A DNA stretch of 64,000 nucleotides. Source: Gracilaria domingensis. Lineage: Eukaryota; Rhodophyta; Florideophyceae; Gracilariales; Gracilariaceae. The notes beneath the pieces are model-generated. The model did no database searches, had not been told where the DNA came from, and saw nothing but the letters and a program-made list of their open reading frames with translations. The stretch is from positions 1 to 64,000 of the forward strand of contig VCMS01000248.1 of assembly GCA_022539475.1 (NCBI GenBank), in the 5' to 3' direction. Position numbers and translations under genes: made by a program. Of the stretch, positions 20,756 through 30,454 are shown piece by piece; the stretch's first letter is position 1; each line of letters begins with the position of its first letter.

Positions 20756-22345
20756 TGTAGTGCAACCCGTGAGCGGGGAAAAGACACCACGAAGACGTTC
20801 GGGATCTTCCTCTACTGAGGGCAACCCAGAGAACAGAGCCTCTCTGGAATGGCGCAACTAGCCGGGTGTAAGACCGGGGCCAAACCGTCACGACGGGGCG
20901 TTGAGAGTTGAGCAGAGAAGGGTGACTCGCACGCAAGTGTAGTAGCCTCGAAGAGGGACGAAACTACGGAGTGGGGAAAGGGAAAGATAGGGGAGAGAGA
21001 GGAAAGAGAGAGGTACGGCGCATCGCCGGGGTATTCCCTATACAGGGTCGAACACGACAACAGATGGTTATAACACTCCCAAAGTTGGGTTCTGTGGAGA
21101 CGCAGGGTGGATAGCCGCAGCGTTACAACGGGGAGTCCCTCCGATAAGGAGTTGTGCACCGCCGAAGGCGAGAGTGGCTAGAGCCAAGATGCTTGAGGTA
21201 GGATCACCCTGGTTGGGGCACTTTACTGGTGCGACGGCGCCGACGCCGTCGCACTAAGTAGTGTCCTCACTAAAATTAATAAATAATATTAACTAAACTG
21301 GAGTGCAAAACCGTGACGCGAACGGACAAAAACCAGCCGCATACGCGGAAGCACTCAAGGAGTTCAGCCTTGCTCCCTGTGAGGGGTGGCGCAGCGGAAG
21401 AGCCCTCCGATGGGGTCGACACGTGCCGGGCGTAACTCCGGGCGACCCGTTCCTGACTTACAGACGGAGGTCGGGGGGAAAGACCAGCCACAGATGTGGA
21501 AGATCCGAGACAGCGGTGCGGGCAAATGTAGGGGCAAACGAAGGAAAAGAGCCGTGTATACGGACACAGGCCCTGTAATAGAAGGGAAAAGAAAAGGAGA
21601 AACAAAGCAAAAGAAATAATAACCTGATAACCGGGCGGAGAACAGCCGTCAGAACGGGAAAAACAAGAACAAAACAAGACACCAAAATAAACGACAATGT
21701 CCGTATGTAAACGGTGGCTCCTCAGAGACGCGAGGCGGATAAGCACTGCCTTATTCGACACGGACGCTCTCCGAAGAGTCGCGGTCGCGTGCGGGCGATA
21801 GACTTAGAGCCGAACACTCGGTTGACTTTACTTCCCAGAAGGATGGCCAGTCGGCCGGCCCTTAAGTAGGGATCACTACAGTATCTAATCAAACAAATAT
21901 CCCGGCACACATCCGGCCACAGCCACACACGTGTACCGTGCCCCGTCGGCTCAAAGGGGCGATCCGCGAAAGCGGCAATATCCACCACGTGGACACCTGA
22001 TGTGCCCACAACCAGGCCACAAATAAACATTCTCCCACCAAGGGCTATCCTATCCTCACCATCTGAGGCACCATTCCGGCATACCGGCACATCTGCGATT
22101 AGCAGCACGAGCGAGGCCGGAGTTCCCGGGATCATTGCACTACATAAACTTCCCACTAATTGTGGCAACCGCCCACGTGTAGTGCCTAACCTCCGATCAG
22201 CTCCACCGTGTCTTACGTGTCCGAACCATTCCAATGGCAACCACTAGTAACTACTAATCATATACTGGTGTGTACCAGGCAAACCCGTAAACGGAAAATA
22301 TGACTAGGTCCAGTCAGAGTACTCATAGATGAGCGTTGCACTACA
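20756..22345 (-). repeat. 5' LTR of the chromovirus, full length 1,590 bp
   Basis: Starts TGTAGTGCAAC and ends GTTGCACTACA. It is complete, including the 851-bp block (21300-22150) absent from the other LTR. An LTR of about 1.6 kb is long for this group. The stretch GGTGCGACGGCGCCGACGCC and onward (about 21228) is an inverted repeat (GGTGCGACGGCG / CGCCGTCGCAC) near the middle. Confidence 0.92.
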
Positions 22346-22350
22346 GTTTT
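22346..22350. repeat. Target-site duplication GTTTT, right copy
   Basis: Same five bases as at 9911-9915. Confidence 0.85.
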
Positions 22351-22439
22351 CGACTGAACGATACTCCCTCACGCTTTCTTGCTCTTAGTTTAAACTCATT
22401 TTGGCACTGTACTGGATCTTACGGCTCGGCTCACGATGT

Positions 22440-22950
22440 TTATTTCTCTGTGCGATGTCCAGCCACAGCGGCCCCACGCGTAACATGCTGCATTTGCGTC
22501 GTCGCGCCCTATCGGCGGGACACGCAACACCCGGGTTTGCGCTGAGGCGTCACAGTGGCAGCACGCGCAACATTCTGCTTCTACGCCTTCGCGCCTCGCC
22601 GCGGCGCGACGCGTGCGTCATTTAGTTTCTGCGCCGCCGCAATTCGTGGAGGCGCAACGGGCGCAGCATTCCCTTGCGGCGCCGTCGCGCCTCTGCAGCA
22701 CGACACACGCATCATTCAGCTTTTGCGCCGTCTTACTAGCGCGGCTAGACGCTCTAATCATTTAGCTCTATCGTGGTCGCGGTACAGCAGTGCAGCGCGT
22801 GTAAAAATCAGTTTCCGCGCCGTCACGTTTCGGCGGCTCGACGCGCGCAACGTCCGGATTTCGCGCCGTGGCGTCTCGCCAGGACGACGTGCGCAACGTT
22901 CAGCTTTCATAGTGTCGCTGCATTTTGGCTCCATGCGCGCAACGTGAGTC
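22440..22950. repeat. Degenerate minisatellite, period about 45 bp
   Basis: Recurring blocks of the form CGCGCAACATTCAGCTT-TGCGCC-GTCGCG-CTC, about ten copies, strongly diverged (for example near 22481, 22523, 22565, 22613, 22657, 22705). GC-rich compared with both flanks. Frames through it are open by composition only; I do not call a gene. Confidence 0.65.
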
Positions 22951-24737
22951 TGGAAAGAAGGAGGAGGAAAGTACAGCTCTCACGCTGCACTGTCCTTATC
23001 TTGCTGGCGATGTATGGGAAAAGTTTTGGCGGGGGTGTCGTGGGGCGTTTTTGGACAAAACAAAAAGCCTTCTGGGGGTGTCCCAAAGACGGTGGGTCAT
23101 TTTCTAAGAAACGTTACCACACATATGGGTATAATTTATAAAAAGGCACCAAGCGTGTTTTTCTACGGGTAGGCAACATAGCATTTGGTCCAAGCTTGAA
23201 CGTACCGTTGAGCTTGAACGATTTGTTTTTTTATGTACCCAATCTTAGAACTCAATTAACGAAAATTTTGCGGAACTGATCTGGAGCCCTTTTGTAGATC
23301 ACATCATTTTCACTCCTTCCTTTGGAAGCCTTCCCAAATAATTGATTTCTCTCGATACCAGATGTCCAGCAAAGAAAGTTTCTGTCATTTAATTATGTCA
23401 AACCCGCCAATTGAAAGCTGGAAATGGAATTTAGATCAACAAGAAGTTACTTTTGCGAGGCGCCTAACGATACGTAGCACACGTGGGATATGGATGACTC
23501 GCGCTATCTACCGGATGCTTATTTCCGCCACTATCTGCGTATTCCGCATGAAGCCCAAGCCTGAGAGCGAAGAAGCGGACAATCTCCATCAATAACTCTT
23601 CGCCACTCCCGTTTATGGTCGAGCAATTTTTGCCTACCCGCCCTTCCTCTCTTTCTTAAGGATTTCACTTGGAAAGAAGTTTCTTGCCATTGGGCTTTCG
23701 AGAGTCTGCTTCGCTGAAGAGCGGCGGTTTGAACATACGTCAGCTCGCACCCAGACTTAATTATTAAGGAGCCCACTAGGGCCTTAAAATTAAACTGTCA
23801 AAGCTTTCCCTTTTATGGAAAACCCTGGAGAACGATAAGCAGCTCAGGCAGACAGTCAATCGAGCAAGGGCGACTTCATGCAAGGTTCAATTCTTAAAAC
23901 ATATGAAGAGTATTTAGCATTTGATTTTGATGCTGACTAGTTTAGTAAAGCTGCGCATGCTTGTCATAGAGACCTGAAGATACGTTTTCCTTGTCAACAG
24001 GTTCATCTGCTCATTGTGGATTCTCGTGTGGTCGCATTTCCAACAAGCCGAAAACTCCCGATCTGGAGCGTATATCTGTACCAACAAAACACACCAATAA
24101 TCCCTTGTTGCGTGCTTATTGAAGCCGATGATGATCTGAACCTTGATGCAGCAAGATGTTCCTACTTCCTGATTAACATTTAGGGCACAAATGTACCCCG
24201 TACAACAAAGCCCACGCATATACACTGTTGCTGGCTTCTGGGAAGGCCACGTGCGCGTGGAGCACATTCATCATTTCATAGATCATGCAATGGTCAACCT
24301 CTTGTTAGAATGGAGCTACTCACTTTGGAAATACGTTAGAATACCAATCGAGAATTCTACGGCGCTCACGTTTGACGACAAACTCGAAGTAGCATTCGTA
24401 CATTAAAGTTTACCACGAACCGTAGGACGCCAATACTCCTTTGCCGCCATTCGAAGCAGAGGTAAAACACCATCCAGGAGAATTATTGACTTTTGTTTTC
24501 TCGGCTCTGCACATGACAATCCTTGCTGCCATGGCCGATCTACTTGAATGGACTCGTTGCTTTCTTGTAGCTTCAAACCGCGGATCTTATGAGCATCGTG
24601 TTCGTCCCGTCCAAATGAGGCGAGGACTACTTCTCCAGATACGTTCTAGTACTCATAAACAATATGCAGTCGCTCCGAGGCCGATTCCTTGGCTCCAAGC
24701 TCCATCGCATCGCCGGCTTGTCCTGGGATCTACTACA
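22951..24737. other. No supported gene
   Basis: Short frames occur on both strands. One at 24267-23914 on the minus strand is cysteine-rich (LCCTGYICALNVNQ ... SCCIKVQ), but it lacks a signal peptide or any recognisable motif. AT content rises near 23100-23300. Confidence 0.4.
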
Positions 24738-25253
24738 ATGGTATACACATCGAACCATGCACTGAAAGCTTGTCTGTTTGTTCTGATGTGCATCTGTCCG
24801 TCTGCGGCGCTCGCCGATGACACTTTCAATGAAAAAGTGATCATAACTTGCTCATCAACATTTCAACGTCGTTGCTTCGATCAGAACAGTGAGTGCTATC
24901 GATGCACACAAGATGGGAACCTTATTGTCCCTCCAGAAGGAACAAAGATTCTTCTTTTCGAGGGCGACTTCATCGGACTTCAACAGAAGACAAAGCTTCG
25001 GCGACCAGTTTACTCTGTAACGGCAACCGCGTTTGCCGATTTGGGAAGCGATTTTGACCCCGTAAACGGAAAGTTTGTCGAGATTCGGAGGTGGAAGAAT
25101 GTGGCTCGAGGTGAAATTCGATGCATTCGTACTCGTCCCGTTGGATGGTCGTTTGGAAGCTGCTGTGGGGCATGTTCTTATCGTAATGGGTATGTCCCAC
25201 TGCCGAGTCAACCGGTAGGTGTTTGTTGTTTTGGATGCTCGTATGTGGGATAG
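24738..25253 (+). CDS. Secreted cysteine-rich protein, 171 residues, paralogue 1
   Basis: The ATG at 24738 is chosen because it opens a classic signal peptide (NHALKACLFVLMCICPSAALA, cleavage likely after ALA). The mature protein begins DDTFNEKVIITC and has ten or more cysteines, including CFDQNSECYRC, CIRT, CCGACSY and CCFGCSY. The frame continues upstream without an ATG that would improve the signal. It ends at TAG. The paralogue at 26735 has exactly the same length and shares the KVxITC, C-DQN-C--C, FVEI--W and GVCC words. No known family comes to mind; no catalytic motif seen. Probably an extracellular or cell-wall protein. Confidence 0.75.
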   Translation: MVYTSNHALKACLFVLMCICPSAALADDTFNEKVIITCSSTFQRRCFDQNSECYRCTQDGNLIVPPEGTKILLFEGDFIGLQQKTKLRRPVYSVTATAFADLGSDFDPVNGKFVEIRRWKNVARGEIRCIRTRPVGWSFGSCCGACSYRNGYVPLPSQPVGVCCFGCSYVG

Positions 25254-26734
25254 GGTACATTAACATGTTTCCGACGAATCTAAGAGAACCTGGAACATCA
25301 TGTTGATGAAATTGAAGGGAATGGAGGCAATGATGAAGCGGAAAAGAAACCTTGCTCAAGTTGAGACAGATCAGGGAAGCTGGAGGATCTGAAGTTTTGT
25401 ATCTCAATTCAGAAGGGCGACCCGATCAGCGCTAGACTTCATCTGCGTAGCTGGCACTTCAGACAAAGAGATTGAATTGACTACCTCTACATAGATCTAC
25501 AGCTTGGAATCTTCCTTATCTCAAGATGATCCGCAGCTTCTAAGCCTGGCAAAACCACGGTCCGGAAACCTGATGGTGTGAGCGAGCACGAGTTATCGTA
25601 GAGCTACAACATTTGAATATGAGTTCGTGTTCCGATATCGTAAAACTTACTATGCCCCGTTCACCGTATATCTCTCTATGTACGTATATACCTCCCGGAG
25701 GACAGAGCTGCTCGATGCCTAAATAGTTTTGTAGTATAAAACGCTGGCAGAGCTGTAGATTAACATTCCTGCTCTCAAAAAGTTGAAGAACATGCAATGA
25801 AGCTGGATTTCTCGACCAGGGTAAAGGTCATCTTCTTTGTTGGTTGTAACTGTGATGCAAATTGCTTGACATCATATACAATTATTCGCTATATTGTTCA
25901 GGATCGAGGTTGTGCCACCTTTGCGTCAACACAGAGTAACAAGAGAAAACTTTGTCATAATTGCAATCCTATTGTGGGACTCGAAGCCAATTAGAAAACA
26001 ACACGTCAGAACTCCGACACAAGAGGCTCTTGAAAAGGATCACGTGTGTTGACGTAAAGCTGCGTTAGCCGTACAGGTCAACGCACGATCAGCAACAGTC
26101 AGCAATGAGGATAGGAGCTTTATCATATCGAGCACGAGTTTGGTGTATGAACAGTAAGAAAGGCAGAATTGAAAAAAAGTTGTTGTACTTCCCCTCGTTT
26201 CCGGCATGTTTCTGTGCCAAAACTTAGTTCAGTTCACACTATACGTGCGGTAAGCAAAGAACGTACACGTACAAGTTGTATGCCTGACTTTGAATGGGAG
26301 ATCGTAAGGCTGGTTACGTTTGTATCATGTCTTGAGGCAGAAGACGAAATGGTGCGTTTCGGGCAACAGTCTGAAAGAAAATGGGAAGCTGTTTGAGGAG
26401 CTCACTGCTGGTTGTTGAGCAACCCGCCAAGGCAAAACATGTGAGTGGTTCAGAATGGACCTGCATTTGCGTCGGTATCTGATATTTTCTGTAGACTCTC
26501 TCTGAGGATATCTGAGCAGCTCAGCGGTAAGATGTGATGCTGCATTGCTGCTCGCTTTTGTTTCATACTTTCACCGAAACGCTAGGGCCATTCTTGGGGC
26601 AGTGAAAGCGGGGTGTGTGTTGTAACACCTCGAGATCGCCCTCCGCGATAAAGAGAGCTGGGACGAAATGTGAGAGTCAACGAGCAGCGTCATGAGAGTC
26701 ATGACTCTCGCTCATATACGTTTGGTACTGCATC
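25254..26734. other. Intergenic region between the two secreted paralogues
   Basis: No convincing gene. A small frame at 25797-25994 begins with a hydrophobic stretch but lacks support. Confidence 0.4.
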
Positions 26735-27250
26735 ATGGAAAGTGCAAAGAAGCTTTTGGTATCGTTTCTTTTGTTGGTGTGGAGTTCTTCGTGTGTTGTG
26801 AGGGCGGGCGCGCAGGGCGATTCGAGCTCGAAAGTTCTCATAACATGCCAGTCAGCGAGCTTGAAGGTGTGCATTGACCAAAACGGCGACTGTTACGAGT
26901 GCGATCTCGAGGGCAAGCGGCTACCGGCTTTGGGCGAGGACTCTGTGCAGCTGCTGCAAGGGCGCCTCGTGCAACCGAAGAACGCAAAGCGAAGGAAGCC
27001 GTTCTACCGCATAAGCAGGAGCGCGGGAGCGCGGGTGCGCTTGGACCTGGACTCGGTGAAGGCGGAGTTCGTGGAGATCAAGAAGTGGAGAAAAGTGAAG
27101 GGTGGCGTGCGGTGCTCCCGAAAGCAGTGGACGAACTCTGGGGCTTGCTGCGACGGCTGTGACTTTCGCGGCAGCCGTTCTTCACCGTTTGGTACACCGA
27201 ATGGTGTTTGTTGCACGACGTGTACACGTACCTGCGCCGCTCCGGGCTGA
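26735..27250 (+). CDS. Secreted cysteine-rich protein, 171 residues, paralogue 2
   Basis: ATG at 26735 with signal peptide (MESAKKLLVSFLLLVWSSSC, cleavage near VRAGAQG). The mature part has KVLITCQSASLKVC, IDQNGDCYECDLEGK, a basic middle (PKNAKRRKPFYR), then FVEIKKWRKVKGGVRC and the C-terminal cysteine clusters GACCDGC and GVCCTTCTRTC. Ends at TGA. Cysteine spacing and several words align with the gene at 24738, so the two arose by tandem duplication; divergence is high outside the cysteines. This copy is markedly more GC-rich and more basic. Function unknown. Confidence 0.78.
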   Translation: MESAKKLLVSFLLLVWSSSCVVRAGAQGDSSSKVLITCQSASLKVCIDQNGDCYECDLEGKRLPALGEDSVQLLQGRLVQPKNAKRRKPFYRISRSAGARVRLDLDSVKAEFVEIKKWRKVKGGVRCSRKQWTNSGACCDGCDFRGSRSSPFGTPNGVCCTTCTRTCAAPG

Positions 27251-28416
27251 CCGTAAGGCACGCTCGGCTTTCGGCGCAGCGATGCCCATCCCGTGACCAC
27301 GGGCACACATGGCGTCGGTGGACAACGAGTAAACTTGCAAATATTTCGGTACACGTGTGCCAGAGACTCTCGATGTACACGTAGATAGAATAAGTCAAGT
27401 TTTATTTCGATTGTTACAAGAACGCAACGATCACGGGTTGAACAGGTCGTCCAGGCACACAAGCTGTAAACGTGTGGCGATACCACGTTACACCCGTGTT
27501 TGAATGCTTTCCACCAAATCTCTGATTTCTCTCTGTCGGCGGCCACAAGCCTGTCGGATTCTCGGATACCACTACACATATTAGATGCACACAGCTCCAG
27601 GTCTGCTCCTTCTTCCTCACAAAGACGGCAACAAATGGCCATTTCGGCTAAAGCAGAAAATGCATGGGTTACAGCTGATTGCACACGCTGCGCAAAGGCT
27701 GCAGTCGCGCAAACACCTTGCGCAGCATGCCAGTATTTATTTGTGCCACGTCTGGGCAAGTGTGCCAAGAAAAGCCAACCTCTTGGATTGGTTTTGTCTC
27801 TTTCCCGAGCGGAAAACTGCGAGTATATCTCGATGCTATCTAGCGTATGGATGGCTTCTACTGCAAAGCTCTCTACAATACCTCCGACGCTCTACCCTTT
27901 TGTGCGCCACTACACGCTGGCGCTGCTATCAACAGTTAGAAACAGAAAACAGTCGATGGAAACGGTTTTTCCTCGATTACAAAGCATTGTCGAGACGGAT
28001 TTGATGGATCGACAATCTTTTTCCCGAAACCGGAGAAATTACCTCCCGTAGCTGAAAGACGGAAATTCCTGAAGAAAGCCGATATAAGCTTTTGAAGAGT
28101 TTCCTTCTCCGAACCCTGCTGCACACGGGACAAGAAATTGCACTTCACCTCTGTCCTCGCTATCACTCTCTCGATTGTCGAGGGTCAAGGATAGAGGGGA
28201 CTCTAGACATCCTGCGGCGTGTTCGACGACGGCGGCTAAAGCGCTGGATGCGCCGTTGTCGACGGTCGCGCTAGCCGCCGCCGCCGCCGGCGCAGTAGTA
28301 CTTAGATCTGAATCGGTAGAAGTCCTGTTTAGTCTAGTGGTAACTAACCTATCGTATTCAATCTACCTGCTCAGTAAACGACAGCTTTACGACGGTTTTT
28401 GACCGAGCGCGACGCA
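27251..28416. other. No supported gene
   Basis: Long frames exist on both strands (184 codons plus at 27500-28051; 255 codons minus at 27768-27004), but they overlap each other, the minus one runs antisense through the secreted gene, and neither shows a motif. A short GC-rich CCGCCGCCGCCGGCG run lies near 28277. Confidence 0.4.
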
Positions 28417-28598
28417 GCCCTACGCAGGGCCGTAAGTCCGCAAACGCGACGCAGCTCCCCGCAGGAGCCGTAAGTTGCGTTGCACATGCAGCCCACCGGC
28501 GGGCCGCCACTGTGCGTCTCAGCTACGTCCGTCCGCACAGCCTACCCGCGGGCTGCGACACCGGACTGTGCTGTTTCTGCCTAGTCCCACTCCGGGAC
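28417..28598. repeat. Array of five regularly spaced GC-rich stem-loops
   Basis: Stems, all without mismatches, at 28417-28430 (GCCCT ACGC AGGGC), 28454-28468 (GCTCC CCGCA GGAGC), 28491-28504 (GCCC ACCGGC GGGC), 28538-28555 (CAGCC ... GGCTG) and 28584-28598 (GTCCC ACTCC GGGAC). Starts are 37, 37, 47 and 46 bases apart. The first two units also share flanks GCGACGCA and CCGTAAGT. The array directly follows the stop of the minus-strand gene at 28609-28911, so it could be in its 3' untranslated region. Stem sequences differ while pairing is kept. Confidence 0.8.
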
Positions 28599-28608
28599 CA
28601 GTGCGGAT

Positions 28609-28911
28609 CTAGCGATAGATCTCAACATCGATGGGTGAGCTGTTGACTCCGATAGGGAGGCCATTTGCACTTCTTTCAACTATAGGTTGCTCAGGGTCGA
28701 CAGCACGCCACATGTTCTTTACAGCCAGCATTCCATCCTCAATCTGTTCCATTTGTAGAACAAAACGCCCACTAGAGGGTAATTTCGGGCACAATATCTG
28801 ATAGTCTCTTTCAAATATGCACGAGCCATTGCTGTCGCAGATTATAATTTGGGCGGAAGAGGTGGTGAGCACAAACAGAACAACTTTTAAAACTAGGCAG
28901 GAGCGCCACAT
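28609..28911 (-). CDS. Small secreted protein, 100 residues
   Basis: Start chosen at 28911 (MWRSCLVLKVVLFVLTTSSA), a clean signal peptide; the open frame extends 26 codons upstream without improving it. The mature part begins QIIICDSNGSCIFERDYQILC and contains three cysteines, then a mixed C-terminal region. No family recognised. The stop is TAG at 28609-28611. Confidence 0.6.
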   Translation of the reverse strand: MWRSCLVLKVVLFVLTTSSAQIIICDSNGSCIFERDYQILCPKLPSSGRFVLQMEQIEDGMLAVKNMWRAVDPEQPIVERSANGLPIGVNSSPIDVEIYR

Positions 28912-29000
28912 GCTGAGAGGCCCAGATCCGGGGCGTGGAGTTGTCAGACAATTCAAAAGCAGCTTGTTACAATCGCCAGCTCGAGTCATTCGTACAGCCC

Positions 29001-29540
29001 TTATATATATGGAGCTGGGTAGTCCTTTGACAACAAACCGTTTGGGATGAGAACTGCAAGCAACGTAGGTTTCAGTACTCTTCGTGTTGGAGGAGAGCTA
29101 TGGATATGCAAAGTTACCGATACTTCTGAAGTTTGGATGATATTGACTGTATTCCTTAGATAATCTCTTGCTGAGAAAATGATGCCTGCATACTGCGACG
29201 GCTTTGTAACAGGGTTCAAGGGTAACAACACAACCGAACACTCTTTGCTTGTCGTTCTTTGGAGGTTTTTTAGAGTTATTCCATCGTGGTTTAAAGATTC
29301 CTTAATTGTAGCATTTGGCTCAGACGAAAATATGGTTACCCACCTGTCACGACGTTCTGCCAGTGGCATCTTTGTAGTTGTCCTGAAATTAAGTGAGAAT
29401 CTTCGTGGAAAAGGCACCTGCATATTTGCCACTCTTGGCTTTGTGCACTCTTGAAGTTCGTTATAATGGCGTTCCTGAGCCAGTACTTTTGGCAGTTTTG
29501 AAACCGAGCGGTGTTGAAGTATCTTGCCCTACAATTTTCA
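29001..29540 (-). CDS. Possible hypothetical protein, about 175 codons
   Basis: Minus-strand open frame without a clear start (possibly a 3' exon). It reads KILQHRSVSKLPKVLAQERH at the top and includes FRTTTKMPLAERRDRWVTIF and SARDYLRNTVNIIQTSEVSV, compositionally like a real protein. No motif or signal peptide. It lies just upstream of, and on the same strand as, the small secreted protein at 28609. Confidence 0.3.
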
Positions 29541-30446
29541 GCTACGTTAGCTTGACTGTATTAACGAACACCATTTTAAACAGGAGTGTTCCAAGCTTGG
29601 AATTTGGAACTGTATTCTGGCCATGATTGAACTTCAGTACACGCATAATTCTCTTGCTCCCTTACGCACCGATCGTCAATCGCTATCTATGTGATTGATT
29701 TTTTTCATCCTGCCTCATCATTTTCTAGGTGAGATTGCGGTCGGCTGTCGGATAGCTTTCGGTACAACAGCTTTATCGGAATGTGGTACATGGAGCCCCC
29801 TTTTCTATGACATTCTCGGTAAGAACTGCTCACAAGTTGAATCCAGTCAAGCTGCAAGAGTCGTATCTATAGTAGGATTTGCTTTCAAAGTTGTCAGTTC
29901 TCAAGAGGTATCTTAAGGATAACACAGAAGACAGTCTACAAGCCAGCTGTGACGCTTGATCAGGGTCCGTGGCTTGCAGCTCACGTGCTGCGAGACAGCA
30001 CAAGACAGTAGACAGCTTGCAGGATAGTCGTAGATATCTCTACACTCCTACAAGATCTGTATTAAAGGAGCGTCAGCCGGCCTTCCCCTCCATCGGAGAA
30101 GGCCCGACTTCACTCAGCCATTTCGTCATTACATTTGATAGCACCTGCTTGAGATCTTCGCCAACTGGATCCACTACGCCCCACTCCGCACGTGATCTTA
30201 TCAACCAGCATCATCATTTTGAACTGCAACACCGTGCTCTCCGCTTTTCTCAACTCCATCTCTTCATTACACAAGAAAGCAAGAATTTAAGTCCGAGGTG
30301 GCCAGGACTCCTTGGTCCTGGAGTAAGTCGACAGAATTCTTGACTGCTGTTGATACCCGCTGTTGATAGCTTCGCAATAGAATTGCTGCGTGGGTAGGTC
30401 GACACGCAGTTGCACGGGTAGACAGGTTTACTTCTAATTCAGAATT
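29541..30446. other. No gene seen
   Basis: Short frames only. Ends at the target-site duplication of the hAT element. Confidence 0.4.
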
Positions 30447-30454
30447 GCGTAGAT
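30447..30454. repeat. hAT target-site duplication GCGTAGAT, left copy
   Basis: Eight bases, repeated exactly at 32398-32405. Eight-base duplications are diagnostic for hAT elements. Confidence 0.95.

Larger units (their letters stand above)
9916..22345 (-). mobile_element. Near-complete Ty3/gypsy chromovirus, minus strand
   Basis: A 12.4-kb LTR retrotransposon bounded by LTRs that begin TGTAGTGCAAC and end GTTGCACTACA (11-bp terminal inverted repeats), flanked by GTTTT duplications. In element orientation the order is: 5' LTR (22345-20756), primer-binding site, gag (20539-18522), pol with protease, reverse transcriptase, RNase H, integrase and chromodomain (18417-13024), then a long ORF on the opposite strand (10698-12631), polypurine tract (10655-10670) and 3' LTR (10654-9916). 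Pol is intact; gag and the antisense ORF each carry one frame change. The shared 544-bp part of the LTRs differs at only about four positions, so the insertion is young. Confidence 0.93.

Noticed and set aside
13195-20861. Many plus-strand frames inside the chromovirus (for example 13510-13959, 15602-16051, 20460-20861)
   Set aside because: Antisense shadows of gag and pol, without independent features; only 10698-12631 lies outside the sense genes.
27004-27768. 255-codon minus-strand frame
   Set aside because: Its second half is antisense to the secreted gene at 26735 and it has no motif; likely a GC-driven shadow.
27500-28051. 184-codon plus-strand frame
   Set aside because: Overlaps other open frames, no motif, composition not convincing.
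28417-28598. CRISPR-like array
   Set aside because: Eukaryotic context, no conserved direct repeats or spacers of constant length, and the hairpin stems differ in sequence.
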